A DNA stretch of 64,000 nt from Clostridium tagluense (lineage in GTDB: Bacteria; Bacillota; Clostridia; Clostridiales; Clostridiaceae), in contig NZ_BHYK01000016.1 in the NCBI RefSeq assembly GCF_003865095.1, positions 47,613 through 111,612 on the forward strand, in the 5' to 3' direction. The stretch's first letter is position 1, and every line of letters begins with the position of its first letter. Positions 19,016-27,812 of the stretch are shown here, piece after piece. The translations under genes were made by a program, and so were the position numbers. Under the pieces are notes generated by a model, which saw nothing but the letters and a program-made list of their open reading frames with translations, did not search any database and was not told where the DNA came from.

Positions 19016-20257
19016 ATGAAAATTATTGATGTATTATGTTCAACAGGAAGAACAGGATTTTACTTTGATGACCAAAGAGCTATAAAAAAAGGTGCAGCAC
19101 ATGACGGTTTTACATATGTAGGTGAGCCAGTAACAGAAGGATTTACATCTATAAGGCAAGCAGGAGAATCAATATCAGTAATGATTATACTAGAAGATGG
19201 TCAGGTAGCTTATGGAGATTGTGCAGCAGTACAATATTCAGGAGCAGGCGGACGTGATCCATTATTCCTATCAAAAGATTTTATACCAATTATAGAAAAA
19301 GAAATAGCACCAAAACTAATAGGTAGAAGTTTAGAAAACTTTAAAACACTGGCAGAAGAGTTTGACCACATGTTAGTTAACGGTAAAAGACTTCATACAG
19401 CAATAAGATATGGAATAACACAAGCTATTCTAGATGCTGTAGCAAAAGCTAAAAAAGTAACTATGGCTGAAATTGTACGCGATGAATACAAAACTGGCGT
19501 AGATATTAAGAGAATTGCTATTTTTACACAATCAGGCGATGATAGATATAATAGCTCAGATAAAATGATAATTAAAGGCGCAGACGTAATGCCTCATGCA
19601 CTAATAAATAACGTAGAAGAAAAATTAGGACTTAAGGGTGAAAAATTACTTGCTTATGTGGAGTGGTTAAGTGCTAGAGTATTAAAATTAAGAACTGATA
19701 AAAACTATAATCCAATATTCCACATTGATGTATATGGAACAATAGGAGTTGCGTTTAATAATGATACAAAAGCTATGGCAGATTATATAGCAACTCTAGA
19801 AGAAGCTGCAAAGCCATTCCATTTGAGAATTGAAGGACCAATGGATGTTGAGCATAGAGAAAGACAAATGGAAGCATTAAGAGATTTAACAACAGAACTA
19901 GATAACAGAAAAATTAATGTAGAACTTGTTGCAGACGAATGGTGTAACACTTATGAAGACGTAGTATTATTTGCAGATAATAAATCAGGACACATGCTTC
20001 AAATAAAAACACCAGACTTAGGTGGAGTTAATAATATAATTGAAGCTATACTATACTGCAAAAAACAAGGACGTGGAGCATACTGTGGTGGAACATGTAA
20101 TGAAACTAACAGATCTGCAGAAGTGTGCACAAACATAGCTATGGGTTGTGGAGCAGATCAGTGCCTCGCAAAACCAGGTATGGGTGTAGATGAAGGGTAT
20201 ATGATAGTTAATAATGAAATGAATAGAGTTGTAGCTCTAGTTAATAGAAAAAAATAA
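19016..20257 (+). CDS. mal: Methylaspartate ammonia-lyase
   Basis: The enzyme removes ammonia from (2S,3S)-3-methylaspartate, giving mesaconate, the second pathway step. It belongs to the enolase superfamily and needs Mg2+. It has 413 residues from ATG 19016, the exact length of the C. tetanomorphum enzyme; GTG 19007 lies within the GGATAGGTG ribosome-binding site. Recognisable features are the catalytic lysine segment LRTDKNYNPIFHIDVYG, metal-ligand acidic residues in LRIEGPMD and ELVADEWCN, and QIKTPDLGGVNNI. Confidence 0.96.
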   Translation: MKIIDVLCSTGRTGFYFDDQRAIKKGAAHDGFTYVGEPVTEGFTSIRQAGESISVMIILEDGQVAYGDCAAVQYSGAGGRDPLFLSKDFIPIIEKEIAPKLIGRSLENFKTLAEEFDHMLVNGKRLHTAIRYGITQAILDAVAKAKKVTMAEIVRDEYKTGVDIKRIAIFTQSGDDRYNSSDKMIIKGADVMPHALINNVEEKLGLKGEKLLAYVEWLSARVLKLRTDKNYNPIFHIDVYGTIGVAFNNDTKAMADYIATLEEAAKPFHLRIEGPMDVEHRERQMEALRDLTTELDNRKINVELVADEWCNTYEDVVLFADNKSGHMLQIKTPDLGGVNNIIEAILYCKKQGRGAYCGGTCNETNRSAEVCTNIAMGCGADQCLAKPGMGVDEGYMIVNNEMNRVVALVNRKK

Positions 20258-20268
20258 ACAATTAATTT

Positions 20269-20313
20269 GGGAAGATAACTTATAGAGGCGGTTTGCGTAA
20301 ACTGCCTTTTCCC
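20269..20313 (+). promoter_or_regulatory. Intercistronic hairpin between mal and the mesaconase genes
   Basis: AGGCGGTTT (20286-20294) pairs with AAACTGCCT (20299-20307) over a 4-base loop, and outer GGGAA/TTCCC arms extend it. Only four Ts follow, so it is more likely a processing or attenuation hairpin that divides the operon than a full terminator. Confidence 0.5.
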
Positions 20314-20361
20314 ATATTTAAATATTACAGCTTTCCAGAAGAGGATTAAAAGGAGGATAAA

Positions 20362-21204
20362 ATGAAAGAAATAAGTGTAGCTGAAATAACAAAAACTATA
20401 AAAAATTTATGTATAGATTCTAATTACTATCTTTCTGATGATATAAGAAATCAATTAAAAAAAGCTAGAGAAAAAGAAACTTGGGATATTGCTAAAGGTA
20501 TTTTAGATAAGATTTTAATAAATGCGGATATAGCTAAAAATGAAAAAATGCCAATGTGTCAAGATACAGGTATGACTTGTGTATTTATAGAGATTGGCCA
20601 AGAGGTTCACATAGTAGGTGGAAGTCTCGAAGAAGCTATTAATAAGGGCGTAGCAGCAGGATATGAAGAGGGCTTTTTAAGAAAGTCAGTAGTTGAAGAT
20701 GCAATTAACAGAGTAAATACAAAAGATAACACTCCAGCAGTTATATATTATGATATAGTCCCAGGAGATAAATTGAAAATAACTGTAGCTCCAAAGGGCT
20801 TTGGTTCAGAAAATATGAGTCAGATTAAAATGTTAAAACCTTCAGATGGACTCCAAGGGGTTAAGGAATTTATTTTAAAAGTAGTAAAAGAAGCTGGTCC
20901 TAACCCATGCCCACCAATAGTTGTAGGAGTAGGTATAGGTGGAACTTTTGATAAAGCAACGAACCTTGCTAAAAGAGCAGCAGTTAGACCAACTGATCAG
21001 GAAAATTCAAATCCTTTTTATGCAGATCTGGAAAAAGAGCTTACGCAGGAAATAAATAAGCTAGGCATAGGACCACAAGGATTTGGTGGAAGAACTACAG
21101 CCTTAGCTGTTAATATTGAAACTTATCCAACTCATATAGCAGGTCTACCAGTGGCAGTAAATATAAACTGTCATGCTGCAAGACATGCCAGTGCAGAGCT
21201 TTAA
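20362..21204 (+). CDS. Mesaconase / class I fumarate hydratase, alpha subunit
   Basis: This is the [4Fe-4S] hydratase alpha subunit (N-terminal domain of class I fumarases). In this cluster it most plausibly hydrates mesaconate to (S)-citramalate, the third step. It has 280 residues. Iron-sulfur ligand cysteines are visible in [29 protein letters not shown] and [10 protein letters not shown]. The typical segments LAKRAAVRP and [12 protein letters not shown] are present. It forms a pair with the beta subunit 24 bp downstream. The substrate is inferred from context; a fumarase role cannot be excluded. Confidence 0.9.
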   Translation: MKEISVAEITKTIKNLCIDSNYYLSDDIRNQLKKAREKETWDIAKGILDKILINADIAKNEKMPMCQDTGMTCVFIEIGQEVHIVGGSLEEAINKGVAAGYEEGFLRKSVVEDAINRVNTKDNTPAVIYYDIVPGDKLKITVAPKGFGSENMSQIKMLKPSDGLQGVKEFILKVVKEAGPNPCPPIVVGVGIGGTFDKATNLAKRAAVRPTDQENSNPFYADLEKELTQEINKLGIGPQGFGGRTTALAVNIETYPTHIAGLPVAVNINCHAARHASAEL

Positions 21205-21228
21205 TAATGATAAAGGGAGGAGAATTTT

Positions 21229-21786
21229 ATGGAGAAAAGAATAACTACGCCACTTACAAAAGATGTGGTTAAAGATTTAAAAGCAGGAGACAGTGTGTTA
21301 TTATCTGGTGTAATATATACAGCTAGGGATGCGGCGCATAAAAGACTAGTGGACCTTATAGATACGGGAGAGAAGCTTCCAATAGATGTTAAAGATGCAG
21401 TTATATATTATGTTGGACCAACTCCAGCAAAGCCAGGAATGGCACTTGGATCAGCAGGACCAACTACGAGCTATAGAATGGATGCGTACGCTCCAAAGCT
21501 TTTAGAAAAAGGATTAAAAGGAATGATAGGTAAAGGGCTCAGATCGCAAGAGGTTGTAGACTCTATGATTAAAAATGGTGCTGTATATTTTGCAGCCATT
21601 GGTGGAGCAGGAGCTCTAATAGGCAAATGTGTGAAAAGTGCAGAAATAGTAACCTATGAGGATTTAGGATCTGAAGCTATAAGAAGACTTGAAGTAGAGG
21701 ATTTACCTATAGTTGTAGTAATAGATAGTAAAGGTAACAATCTATATAAACAAGGACAAAACGCTTATTTAGAAAGTGTAAAATAA
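21229..21786 (+). CDS. Mesaconase / class I fumarate hydratase, beta subunit
   Basis: This 185-residue C-terminal-domain partner of the preceding gene carries swivelling-domain motifs VLLSGVIYTARDAAHKR, YVGPTPAKPGMALGSAGPTTS and IGKGLRSQ, plus FAAIGGAGALIGKCVK. In two-subunit mesaconases and fumarases this subunit provides substrate-binding arginine and lysine residues. It has AGGGAGGAG as ribosome-binding site and lies just before the citramalate lyase genes. Confidence 0.9.
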   Translation: MEKRITTPLTKDVVKDLKAGDSVLLSGVIYTARDAAHKRLVDLIDTGEKLPIDVKDAVIYYVGPTPAKPGMALGSAGPTTSYRMDAYAPKLLEKGLKGMIGKGLRSQEVVDSMIKNGAVYFAAIGGAGALIGKCVKSAEIVTYEDLGSEAIRRLEVEDLPIVVVIDSKGNNLYKQGQNAYLESVK

Positions 21787-21817
21787 AATTAACTTAAAGT
21801 TTGTGTGAGGTGATACC

Positions 21818-22081
21818 ATGGAAATAAATAAACCCGCCAAAGCGGGAACAATGGAATCTAACGATATATATGTAATGATTATGCCAAACCCTAAGGGCGG
21901 TATTGAAATAAATCTTCAAAGTATTGTTATGAAACAATTTGGAGAAGAAATAGAAAAAGTAATACTGGATACTCTTGTGGAATTAGAAGTTAAAAATGTA
22001 ATAGTAAGTGCTCAAGATAAGGGTGCATTAAACTATACAATAAAAGCGAGAATAGAAACTGCTACAAAAAGAGCGCAATAA
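21818..22081 (+). CDS. citD: Citramalate/citrate lyase acyl-carrier protein (gamma subunit)
   Basis: This is the acyl carrier subunit, which bears the phosphoribosyl-dephospho-CoA prosthetic group. It has 87 residues. The attachment serine lies near the N-terminus in KAGTMESNDIYVMI, matching CitD. The C-terminal part (VKNVIVSAQDKGALNYTIKARIETA) is also typical. In this pathway the lyase splits citramalate into acetate and pyruvate. The gamma-beta-alpha order is the standard cit order. Confidence 0.93.
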   Translation: MEINKPAKAGTMESNDIYVMIMPNPKGGIEINLQSIVMKQFGEEIEKVILDTLVELEVKNVIVSAQDKGALNYTIKARIETATKRAQ

Positions 22082-22093
22082 GAGGTGATTTGT

Positions 22094-22966
22094 ATGAAAA
22101 GGTTGAGAAGAACTATGCTTTTTATGCCTGGGAATAATCCAGGAATGCTTCAGAATGCAGGGATTCTAGGTGCAGATTCAATCATATTAGATCTAGAGGA
22201 CGCTGTAAGTCTTACAGAAAAAGACAGTGCTAGAATTTTAGTAAGAGAAGCAATAAAAAATGTAGATTATAGTAATGTAGAACTGGTAGTAAGGGTAAAT
22301 CCAATTACTACTGAATTTGCACAAAAGGATATTGATGTAATCGCAAGAGTTAAACCAGATGCATTAATGATTCCAAAAGCTACAGAAGAAGAACTTAAAA
22401 CTATAGATAAAATGCTTATAAATATAGAAAAGCAAGAAGGTTTCGATGTGGGAAGTATAAAATTAATTCCCATAGTAGAAACAGCTTATGGTCTTCAAAA
22501 TGTTTATAGCATAATAAAATCTTGTGATAGAATAGTTGCTATTTTACTTGGAGGAGAAGATTTAACTTCAGATTTAGGTATAAAAAGAACCAAAGAAGGA
22601 GAAGAAATCTTCTACGCAAGAAACCAAGTAGCAATCGCATGTAGAACAATGAAGGTGGATTCTATAGATACTCCATTTACAGATACCACTGATTTTGAAG
22701 GATTAGAAAAAGACACAAGGAAAGCTAAGAGCTTAGGACTTACAGGAAAAGCTGCAATAAGTCCAAAACATATTGACACTATTCATTCTGTATTTGCTCC
22801 AAATGTGGAAGAAATAAAACATGCTAAAAGGGTGCTTGCAGCTATGGAAGAAGCAGAAAGTGAAGGAAAAGGAGTATTTTCCTTAGACGGAAAAATGGTA
22901 GATGCTCCAGTTATAAATAGAGCTAAAAACACAGTAGAACTAGCAAAGCTTTTAGGTATTGTATAA
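22094..22966 (+). CDS. citE: Citramalyl-/citryl-ACP lyase beta subunit
   Basis: The beta subunit cleaves the C-C bond of citramalyl- (or citryl-) ACP. It has 290 residues from ATG 22094; GTG 22085 overlaps the GAGGTG ribosome-binding site. Family motifs are RRTMLFMPGNNPGMLQNA, DSIILDLEDAVSLTEKD, VRVNPI, IPIVETAYG, and LLGGEDLTSDLG with Mg2+-binding acidic residues, then GKAAISPKHI. Citramalate as substrate is inferred from the cluster. Confidence 0.93.
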   Translation: MKRLRRTMLFMPGNNPGMLQNAGILGADSIILDLEDAVSLTEKDSARILVREAIKNVDYSNVELVVRVNPITTEFAQKDIDVIARVKPDALMIPKATEEELKTIDKMLINIEKQEGFDVGSIKLIPIVETAYGLQNVYSIIKSCDRIVAILLGGEDLTSDLGIKRTKEGEEIFYARNQVAIACRTMKVDSIDTPFTDTTDFEGLEKDTRKAKSLGLTGKAAISPKHIDTIHSVFAPNVEEIKHAKRVLAAMEEAESEGKGVFSLDGKMVDAPVINRAKNTVELAKLLGIV

Positions 22967-23028
22967 AAGTATGATTAAAAGCTTTTCAAAAATCTATTTT
23001 AGTGGATTAGTTAATTGAGGTGATAGTA

Positions 23029-24567
23029 ATGAAGAATATACTAGGGAGAGAAATACCTGAATATATAGAAGGCTATGGAGAAGTAAGGACCTTTGAAGGT
23101 GCATTTAAAAATGGTGGCATTAAAATAAAAAAAGAAGTGAAAGTAAACTCAGTAACTCCAAATGATAAAAAAGTTTTAAGTAGTATAGAGGAAGTTTTAG
23201 ACAGGGTTGCAATAAAGGATGGCATGACTATTTCTTTTCATCATCATTTAAGGAATGGTGACTACGTGCTAAATTTAGTTGTGCAAGCAATTGCAAGTCG
23301 TGGCATAAAGAATCTTACTGTTGCAGTGAGTTCTATTTTCCCAAACCATTCGCCTTTAATTGAGCACATTAAAAATGGTGTAGTTACAAAAATAGTTACT
23401 AACTATATGTCAGGTCCTGTGGCACAAGAAATTTCTAGAGGAATATTAAAAACACCAGTGATAATGCATACTCATGGTGGACGTTCTAGAGCAATAGAAA
23501 GTGGAGATTTACATATAGATGTAGCTTTCATTGCAGCCCCTACAGCAGACACCTATGGAAATGTTAATGGATTATATGGGAAATCAGCTTGTGGAGCTCT
23601 AGGCTATGCAATATCTGATGCCCAGTGTGCAGATAGGGTGGTAGCTATAACAGATAATTTGGTGCCTTATCCAACATGTCCTATAGAAATTAGTCAGATA
23701 TATGTAGATTATGTTCTAAAGGTAGATTCTATTGGTGATTCAGCTGGAATAGTATCTGGAACAACACAAATTACGAATGATCCAGTGGGACTTAAAATAG
23801 CTAAAATGGCCAGTGACGTTATGGTGGCAACAGGGCTTGTTAAAGATGAAATGTCCTTTCAAACAGGTGCAGGTGGGATTTCTCTGGCTGTAGCGGCCGA
23901 ACTAAGAAAATATATGAAGCAGCATAGTATAGTTGGAAGTTTTGCCTCAGGCGGAATAACTGGATATATTGTAGATATGTTTAAAGAAGGGTTATTTAGA
24001 TCTTTATTTGATGTACAGTGTTTTGACTTGCAGGCAGTACAGTCCTATGTAAGTTCACATAAACATCAAAGAATGTCAGCTTCCATGTATGGAAACCCAG
24101 ATAATAAGGGCGCTGTTGTAAATAACCTAGACATAGTTATCTTAGGTGCTACAGAGATAGATACAAACTTTAATGTTAATGTAACAACTGGTTCAGATGG
24201 TGCAATAATGGGTGGCTCCGGAGGCCATAGTGATACAGCGGCGGGAGCGAAACTTACAATAATTGTTACACAATTAATGAAGGCAAGACTTCCAATTATA
24301 AAAGATAAGGTAACTACAATAACAACTCCCGGGGAGTGTATTGATGTTATTGTAACAGAAAGAGGAATAGCCGTTAATCCAAAGAGACTAGATATAATTG
24401 AAAAATTAAAGAAAACTAATCTTCCTATAATGACAATTGAACAGCTTAAAATAATAGCTGAAAAAATGACAGGTAAACCAAAGGAAATTAAGCTAACAGA
24501 TCAAATAGTTGCAGTTATAGAATATAGAGATGGTTCCGTAATAGATGTGGTTAGAAAACCTCTATAA
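23029..24567 (+). CDS. citF: Citramalate/citrate CoA-transferase (lyase alpha subunit)
   Basis: The alpha subunit exchanges the acetyl group on the carrier protein for citramalate (or citrate). It has 512 residues from ATG 23029; an in-frame GTG at 23020 is part of the ribosome-binding site. CitF motifs are TISFHHHLRNGDYVLN, MHTHGGRSRAIESGDLHIDVAFIAAPTAD, YGNVNGLYGKSACG and GGSGGHSDTAAGAKL, with ITTPGECIDVIVTERG near the end. A partial match to the upstream GntR operator (TGGATTAGTTAA at 23003-23014) lies just before it and may be chance. A terminator follows. Confidence 0.94.
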   Translation: MKNILGREIPEYIEGYGEVRTFEGAFKNGGIKIKKEVKVNSVTPNDKKVLSSIEEVLDRVAIKDGMTISFHHHLRNGDYVLNLVVQAIASRGIKNLTVAVSSIFPNHSPLIEHIKNGVVTKIVTNYMSGPVAQEISRGILKTPVIMHTHGGRSRAIESGDLHIDVAFIAAPTADTYGNVNGLYGKSACGALGYAISDAQCADRVVAITDNLVPYPTCPIEISQIYVDYVLKVDSIGDSAGIVSGTTQITNDPVGLKIAKMASDVMVATGLVKDEMSFQTGAGGISLAVAAELRKYMKQHSIVGSFASGGITGYIVDMFKEGLFRSLFDVQCFDLQAVQSYVSSHKHQRMSASMYGNPDNKGAVVNNLDIVILGATEIDTNFNVNVTTGSDGAIMGGSGGHSDTAAGAKLTIIVTQLMKARLPIIKDKVTTITTPGECIDVIVTERGIAVNPKRLDIIEKLKKTNLPIMTIEQLKIIAEKMTGKPKEIKLTDQIVAVIEYRDGSVIDVVRKPL

Positions 24568-24570
24568 ATC

Positions 24571-24612
24571 ATAAAATAAAGCTGGAAATAATAATTTTCA
24601 GCTTTATTTTAT
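24571..24612 (+). terminator. Intrinsic terminator after citF
   Basis: ATAAAATAAAGCTG pairs with CAGCTTTATTTTAT around a central AAATAATAATTT-rich loop that can also pair. It separates the structural lyase genes from citC-citX-citG. Confidence 0.8.
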
Positions 24613-24723
24613 TTGAGGGGAATTATTAAGTAAAGAATAATTCAATGATAAAACTATATATTGGCTTTGCAGTGCAATAAATATATAATAAGGTAAATTA
24701 TAATATTTACAAGGAGGACTTCT

Positions 24724-25767
24724 ATGTACGGATTTAACGTGGAGAGAATTAATCTAAAAGATGAAGATGGAGTAAAGGAAGTAAGGGGCTTTTTACAAAG
24801 CTTTCAATTACTACTTGATGATAACGTGGATTATACTATAGTTATTAGGCAAAATGGAGAGATTAAAGCTACTTGTTCTAAGTCAAAAAACGTATTTAAA
24901 TGTTTTGCAGTATCAGATGATTTAAGAGGAACTGGAGTATCAGCTATACTTATGGGAGCAGTAGCGGATAAACTTTTTGAAGAAGGTACTTATCATAGTT
25001 TTATCTTCACAAAGGTAGAAAACATAGATATATTTACCTCACTTGGATACAAACTTATACACAAAATAGAAAAGGTAGCTCTCCTTGAGAGTGGAATATA
25101 TGATATATCACAATATTTAAAGCGTCTGCAATTGGAATATAATATAGATGGAGCCACTATGAAGTCTGCAATAGTTATGAATTGTAATCCCTTCACTTTA
25201 GGACATCGGTATTTGATAGAAGAGGCTGCAAGGCAATCGACAGAGGTACTGGTATTTATAGTTGAAGAAGACAAATCCTCATTTCCATTTATTCATAGAT
25301 ATAATATGGTTAAAGAAGGGGTTTCCCATTTAAATAATGTACGAGTTATTAAAGGGGGAGAGTACATTATTTCAGAAGCTACCTTCCCAACCTATTTTTT
25401 AAGGAGAAAAGATGAGATACTAAAGGCTTATACAACCCTAGATGCATCGGTTTTCGGAAGATATTTTTGCAAAACTCTAAATATAACTAAAAGGTTTATA
25501 GGAGAAGAACCATATTGCGAAGTTACAAATGCTTATAATGACGCTTTAAAGGAAGTTCTGCCTACCTATGGAGTAGAAGTTATAGAGGTGAAAAGAAGGG
25601 CTCTCATGGGGGAGGTTATAAGTGCTTCAAAGGTTAGAAAATTAATTGTGGAGGGAAAAATAGGGGACATTAAGCATATAGTTCCTAGTTCAACCTGGGA
25701 ATTTTTAAATACTAAGATAGGAAAGGAGATAATGGGACGGATTAAGTTTAGCCATGCGCCCCATTAA
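24724..25767 (+). CDS. citC: [Citrate (pro-3S)-lyase] ligase (acetate:SH-lyase ligase)
   Basis: CitC acetylates the thiol of the lyase prosthetic group using ATP and acetate, switching the enzyme on. It has 347 residues. The first ~120 residues are a GNAT-like domain (CFAVSDDLRGTGVSAILMGAV). The rest is a nucleotidylyltransferase fold with the HxGH-type motif in NCNPFTLGHRYLIEEAA and a SASKVRKLI motif near the end (ISTSxVR-like). AAGGAGG lies upstream. With its own upstream AT-rich region after a terminator it may be transcribed separately, but it serves the same lyase. Confidence 0.93.
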   Translation: MYGFNVERINLKDEDGVKEVRGFLQSFQLLLDDNVDYTIVIRQNGEIKATCSKSKNVFKCFAVSDDLRGTGVSAILMGAVADKLFEEGTYHSFIFTKVENIDIFTSLGYKLIHKIEKVALLESGIYDISQYLKRLQLEYNIDGATMKSAIVMNCNPFTLGHRYLIEEAARQSTEVLVFIVEEDKSSFPFIHRYNMVKEGVSHLNNVRVIKGGEYIISEATFPTYFLRRKDEILKAYTTLDASVFGRYFCKTLNITKRFIGEEPYCEVTNAYNDALKEVLPTYGVEVIEVKRRALMGEVISASKVRKLIVEGKIGDIKHIVPSSTWEFLNTKIGKEIMGRIKFSHAPH

Positions 25768-25773
25768 CATGGT

Positions 25774-26286
25774 ATGTATACAGCAGAAGATATATTAATA
25801 GGTAGAGAAAGAAGAATCGAGTTTCAAGAAAGACTAGTTGAAAGATATAAGATGCCAATACTAGTTATAAGAGTAAACTATCCAGGTATTAACAAGGATA
25901 ATCATTTTTCTAAGGAAATAACTGTGATTATAGAGCGAATTATTAGTGAAATGTTTTCTTATTCTATTCAGTATAAAATAATGACCACAACTGCAGAAGG
26001 TCCTCTTGTTATTATGTCTATAAATAAGAGGGCAAGAGATATTAAAGCATTGACACTTGATATAGAAGATAAGCACCTTTTAGGCAGATGTGTAGACATA
26101 GATGTATATGATGAAAAGGGTATTGGCATTAGTAGAAAAGATTTCGGCTTAGGTATGAGAAAATGCTATATATGCGATGATGTAGCTCATAATTGTGTAA
26201 GAAGCAAAAAACACAGCAAAAAAGAAGTTGAAGGATTTATTAAAAGTAAATTTGCAGAATATATGGAGAAATTTTATGGGAAATAA
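25774..26286 (+). CDS. citX: Apo-citrate lyase phosphoribosyl-dephospho-CoA transferase
   Basis: CitX transfers the 2'-(5''-triphosphoribosyl)-3'-dephospho-CoA group to the serine of CitD. It has 170 residues. It starts MYTAEDILIGRERRIEFQERLVERY, matching the CitX opening (LLxxRExRxxxQ), and has the C-terminal cysteine/arginine region GMRKCYICDDVAHNCVRSKKH. It lies 6 bp after citC and overlaps citG by 11 bp. Confidence 0.9.
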   Translation: MYTAEDILIGRERRIEFQERLVERYKMPILVIRVNYPGINKDNHFSKEITVIIERIISEMFSYSIQYKIMTTTAEGPLVIMSINKRARDIKALTLDIEDKHLLGRCVDIDVYDEKGIGISRKDFGLGMRKCYICDDVAHNCVRSKKHSKKEVEGFIKSKFAEYMEKFYGK

Positions 26287-27142
26287 ATATTTAATATCCA
26301 AGGAGGCTTTCGCTATATCAGCCTTTGCAATTGAGGCAATGCTATGTGAGGTGGCTTCATATCCATCACCGGGGCTAGTGTCATCTATATCAAATGGAGC
26401 CCATATAGATATGGATCATTACTCTTTTATTAAAAGTACCTCTATTCTAAGTAAGTATATGGTGCTATTTGCGCAGGAGGGTTACTCAAAGAAAACTCCT
26501 AAAGAAATATTTGTGGCTATTCGAAATATAGGAATAGAAGCTGAGAGTGAAATGTTTAAAGGCACAAAGGGTGTCAACACTCACAAAGGCATGATTTTTC
26601 TTTTAGGCATAAGTTGTGCAGCTGTGAGTAAAGCTATGCATGATAAGAAAAAATTTTATGAAATTCAAGATATAATAAAACAAATGACTAAAGGCCTCGT
26701 TGTGGACGAACTATGCTATATGGATAAAGATAAAGTCAAAAGCTATGGGGAAAAATTATTTCTAAAATATAAGGTTGAAGGAATAAGAGGCCAAGTGGAG
26801 AGCGGAATTCCTATAGTATTTGATTATTCACTTAAAGTATATAAAGAAAATAGTGCTTTAAAATTAAATGATAGATTAATACATACTCTCATATCCATTA
26901 TGCAATTTTGTGAGGATTCTAATGTTCTTCACAGACATTCAATGGACACACTAAATGAAGTAAAACAAAAGGCAAAACATATAATTTCAATAGGTGGAAT
27001 GGCCACAGAAATTGGAAAAGCATCAATAGCTGAGCTAGACAGTGAATTTATAAAACGAAGCATAAGTCCAGGAGGCTCAGCAGACCTACTAGCCGTAACT
27101 GTATTCTTTAATTCAGTAGAGGGGTATTTTAACGATTTATAA
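26276..27142 (+). CDS. citG: Triphosphoribosyl-dephospho-CoA synthase
   Basis: CitG makes the prosthetic-group precursor from dephospho-CoA and ATP. The longer frame begins at 26228, but ATG 26276, with GGAG upstream, gives MGNKYLISKEAFAISAFAIEAMLCEVA and a normal 288-residue protein overlapping the citX end. Motifs are SYPSPGLVS, GVNTHKGMIFLLG (His in the conserved NTHKG), GIRGQVESGIP and SPGGSADLLAVTVF. It is the last gene of the methylaspartate cluster. Confidence 0.92.
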   Translation: MGNKYLISKEAFAISAFAIEAMLCEVASYPSPGLVSSISNGAHIDMDHYSFIKSTSILSKYMVLFAQEGYSKKTPKEIFVAIRNIGIEAESEMFKGTKGVNTHKGMIFLLGISCAAVSKAMHDKKKFYEIQDIIKQMTKGLVVDELCYMDKDKVKSYGEKLFLKYKVEGIRGQVESGIPIVFDYSLKVYKENSALKLNDRLIHTLISIMQFCEDSNVLHRHSMDTLNEVKQKAKHIISIGGMATEIGKASIAELDSEFIKRSISPGGSADLLAVTVFFNSVEGYFNDL

Positions 27143-27260
27143 CAAGTGTGCAGGGTTTTTGTGGATAAACTATTTTTGGAATTTAAATTGTGGGTAACTT
27201 TAGATAAAATCAATTGATATAAAGTATTAACACTAATTCCATCCAAAGGGGGAAATTCAA

Positions 27261-27812
27261 GTGGGGGAAGATTCAAATCTAATCGGAAGTATATTAGACG
27301 GAAATGTTGATAGTTTTAATATATTAGTTAACAAATATGAAGGTATAGTCTTAAGGTTTATCTATAACATGATAAAGGATAAAGAAGCTTCAGAGGATAT
27401 AACTCAAGAGGTTTTCATTACAGTTTACAACAAACTTTACCTTTATGATAAGACCCACAAGTTTATAAATTGGTTACTTCAGATTTCTAAAAATAAATCT
27501 ATTGACTATATACGAAAATATAAAAGGGTGTATGAATCAAACATAGAGGATATACCAAACATCATATCAAAAGAAATGTCACCAGAACAGTCTGCAGAAT
27601 TCATGGAAACTAAAGAAAATGTAGAAGAATATTTAAATAGCTTAAATGAAGTAGATAGGCAAATACTAACTATAAAATATTCACAAAACCTTTCATTTTA
27701 TGATTTGTCGCAAATTATGGAAATGACAGAATCTAATGTAAAACGGAAATACTATAGGAGTAGACAAAATTTCAAAACTTTTATATCTCAAAAGGTAAAG
27801 GGGTGTAAATAA
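27261..27812 (+). CDS. ECF-type RNA polymerase sigma factor
   Basis: This 183-residue alternative sigma factor has regions 2 and 4 only. Region 2 is FNILVNKYEGIVLRFIYNMIKDKEASEDITQEVFITVY. Region 4 helix-turn-helix is LSFYDLSQIMEMTESNVKRKYYRSRQNF. The GTG start has AAAGGGGGA. Its stop overlaps the start of the anti-sigma gene (TAATG), so the pair is translationally coupled. The signal and target genes are unknown. Confidence 0.92.
   Translation: MGEDSNLIGSILDGNVDSFNILVNKYEGIVLRFIYNMIKDKEASEDITQEVFITVYNKLYLYDKTHKFINWLLQISKNKSIDYIRKYKRVYESNIEDIPNIISKEMSPEQSAEFMETKENVEEYLNSLNEVDRQILTIKYSQNLSFYDLSQIMEMTESNVKRKYYRSRQNFKTFISQKVKGCK

Noticed and set aside
23003..23014. TGGATTAGTTAA as a third GntR operator before citF
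   Set aside because: Two mismatches in the second half-site and no promoter overlap; could be chance, so mentioned only in the citF entry.
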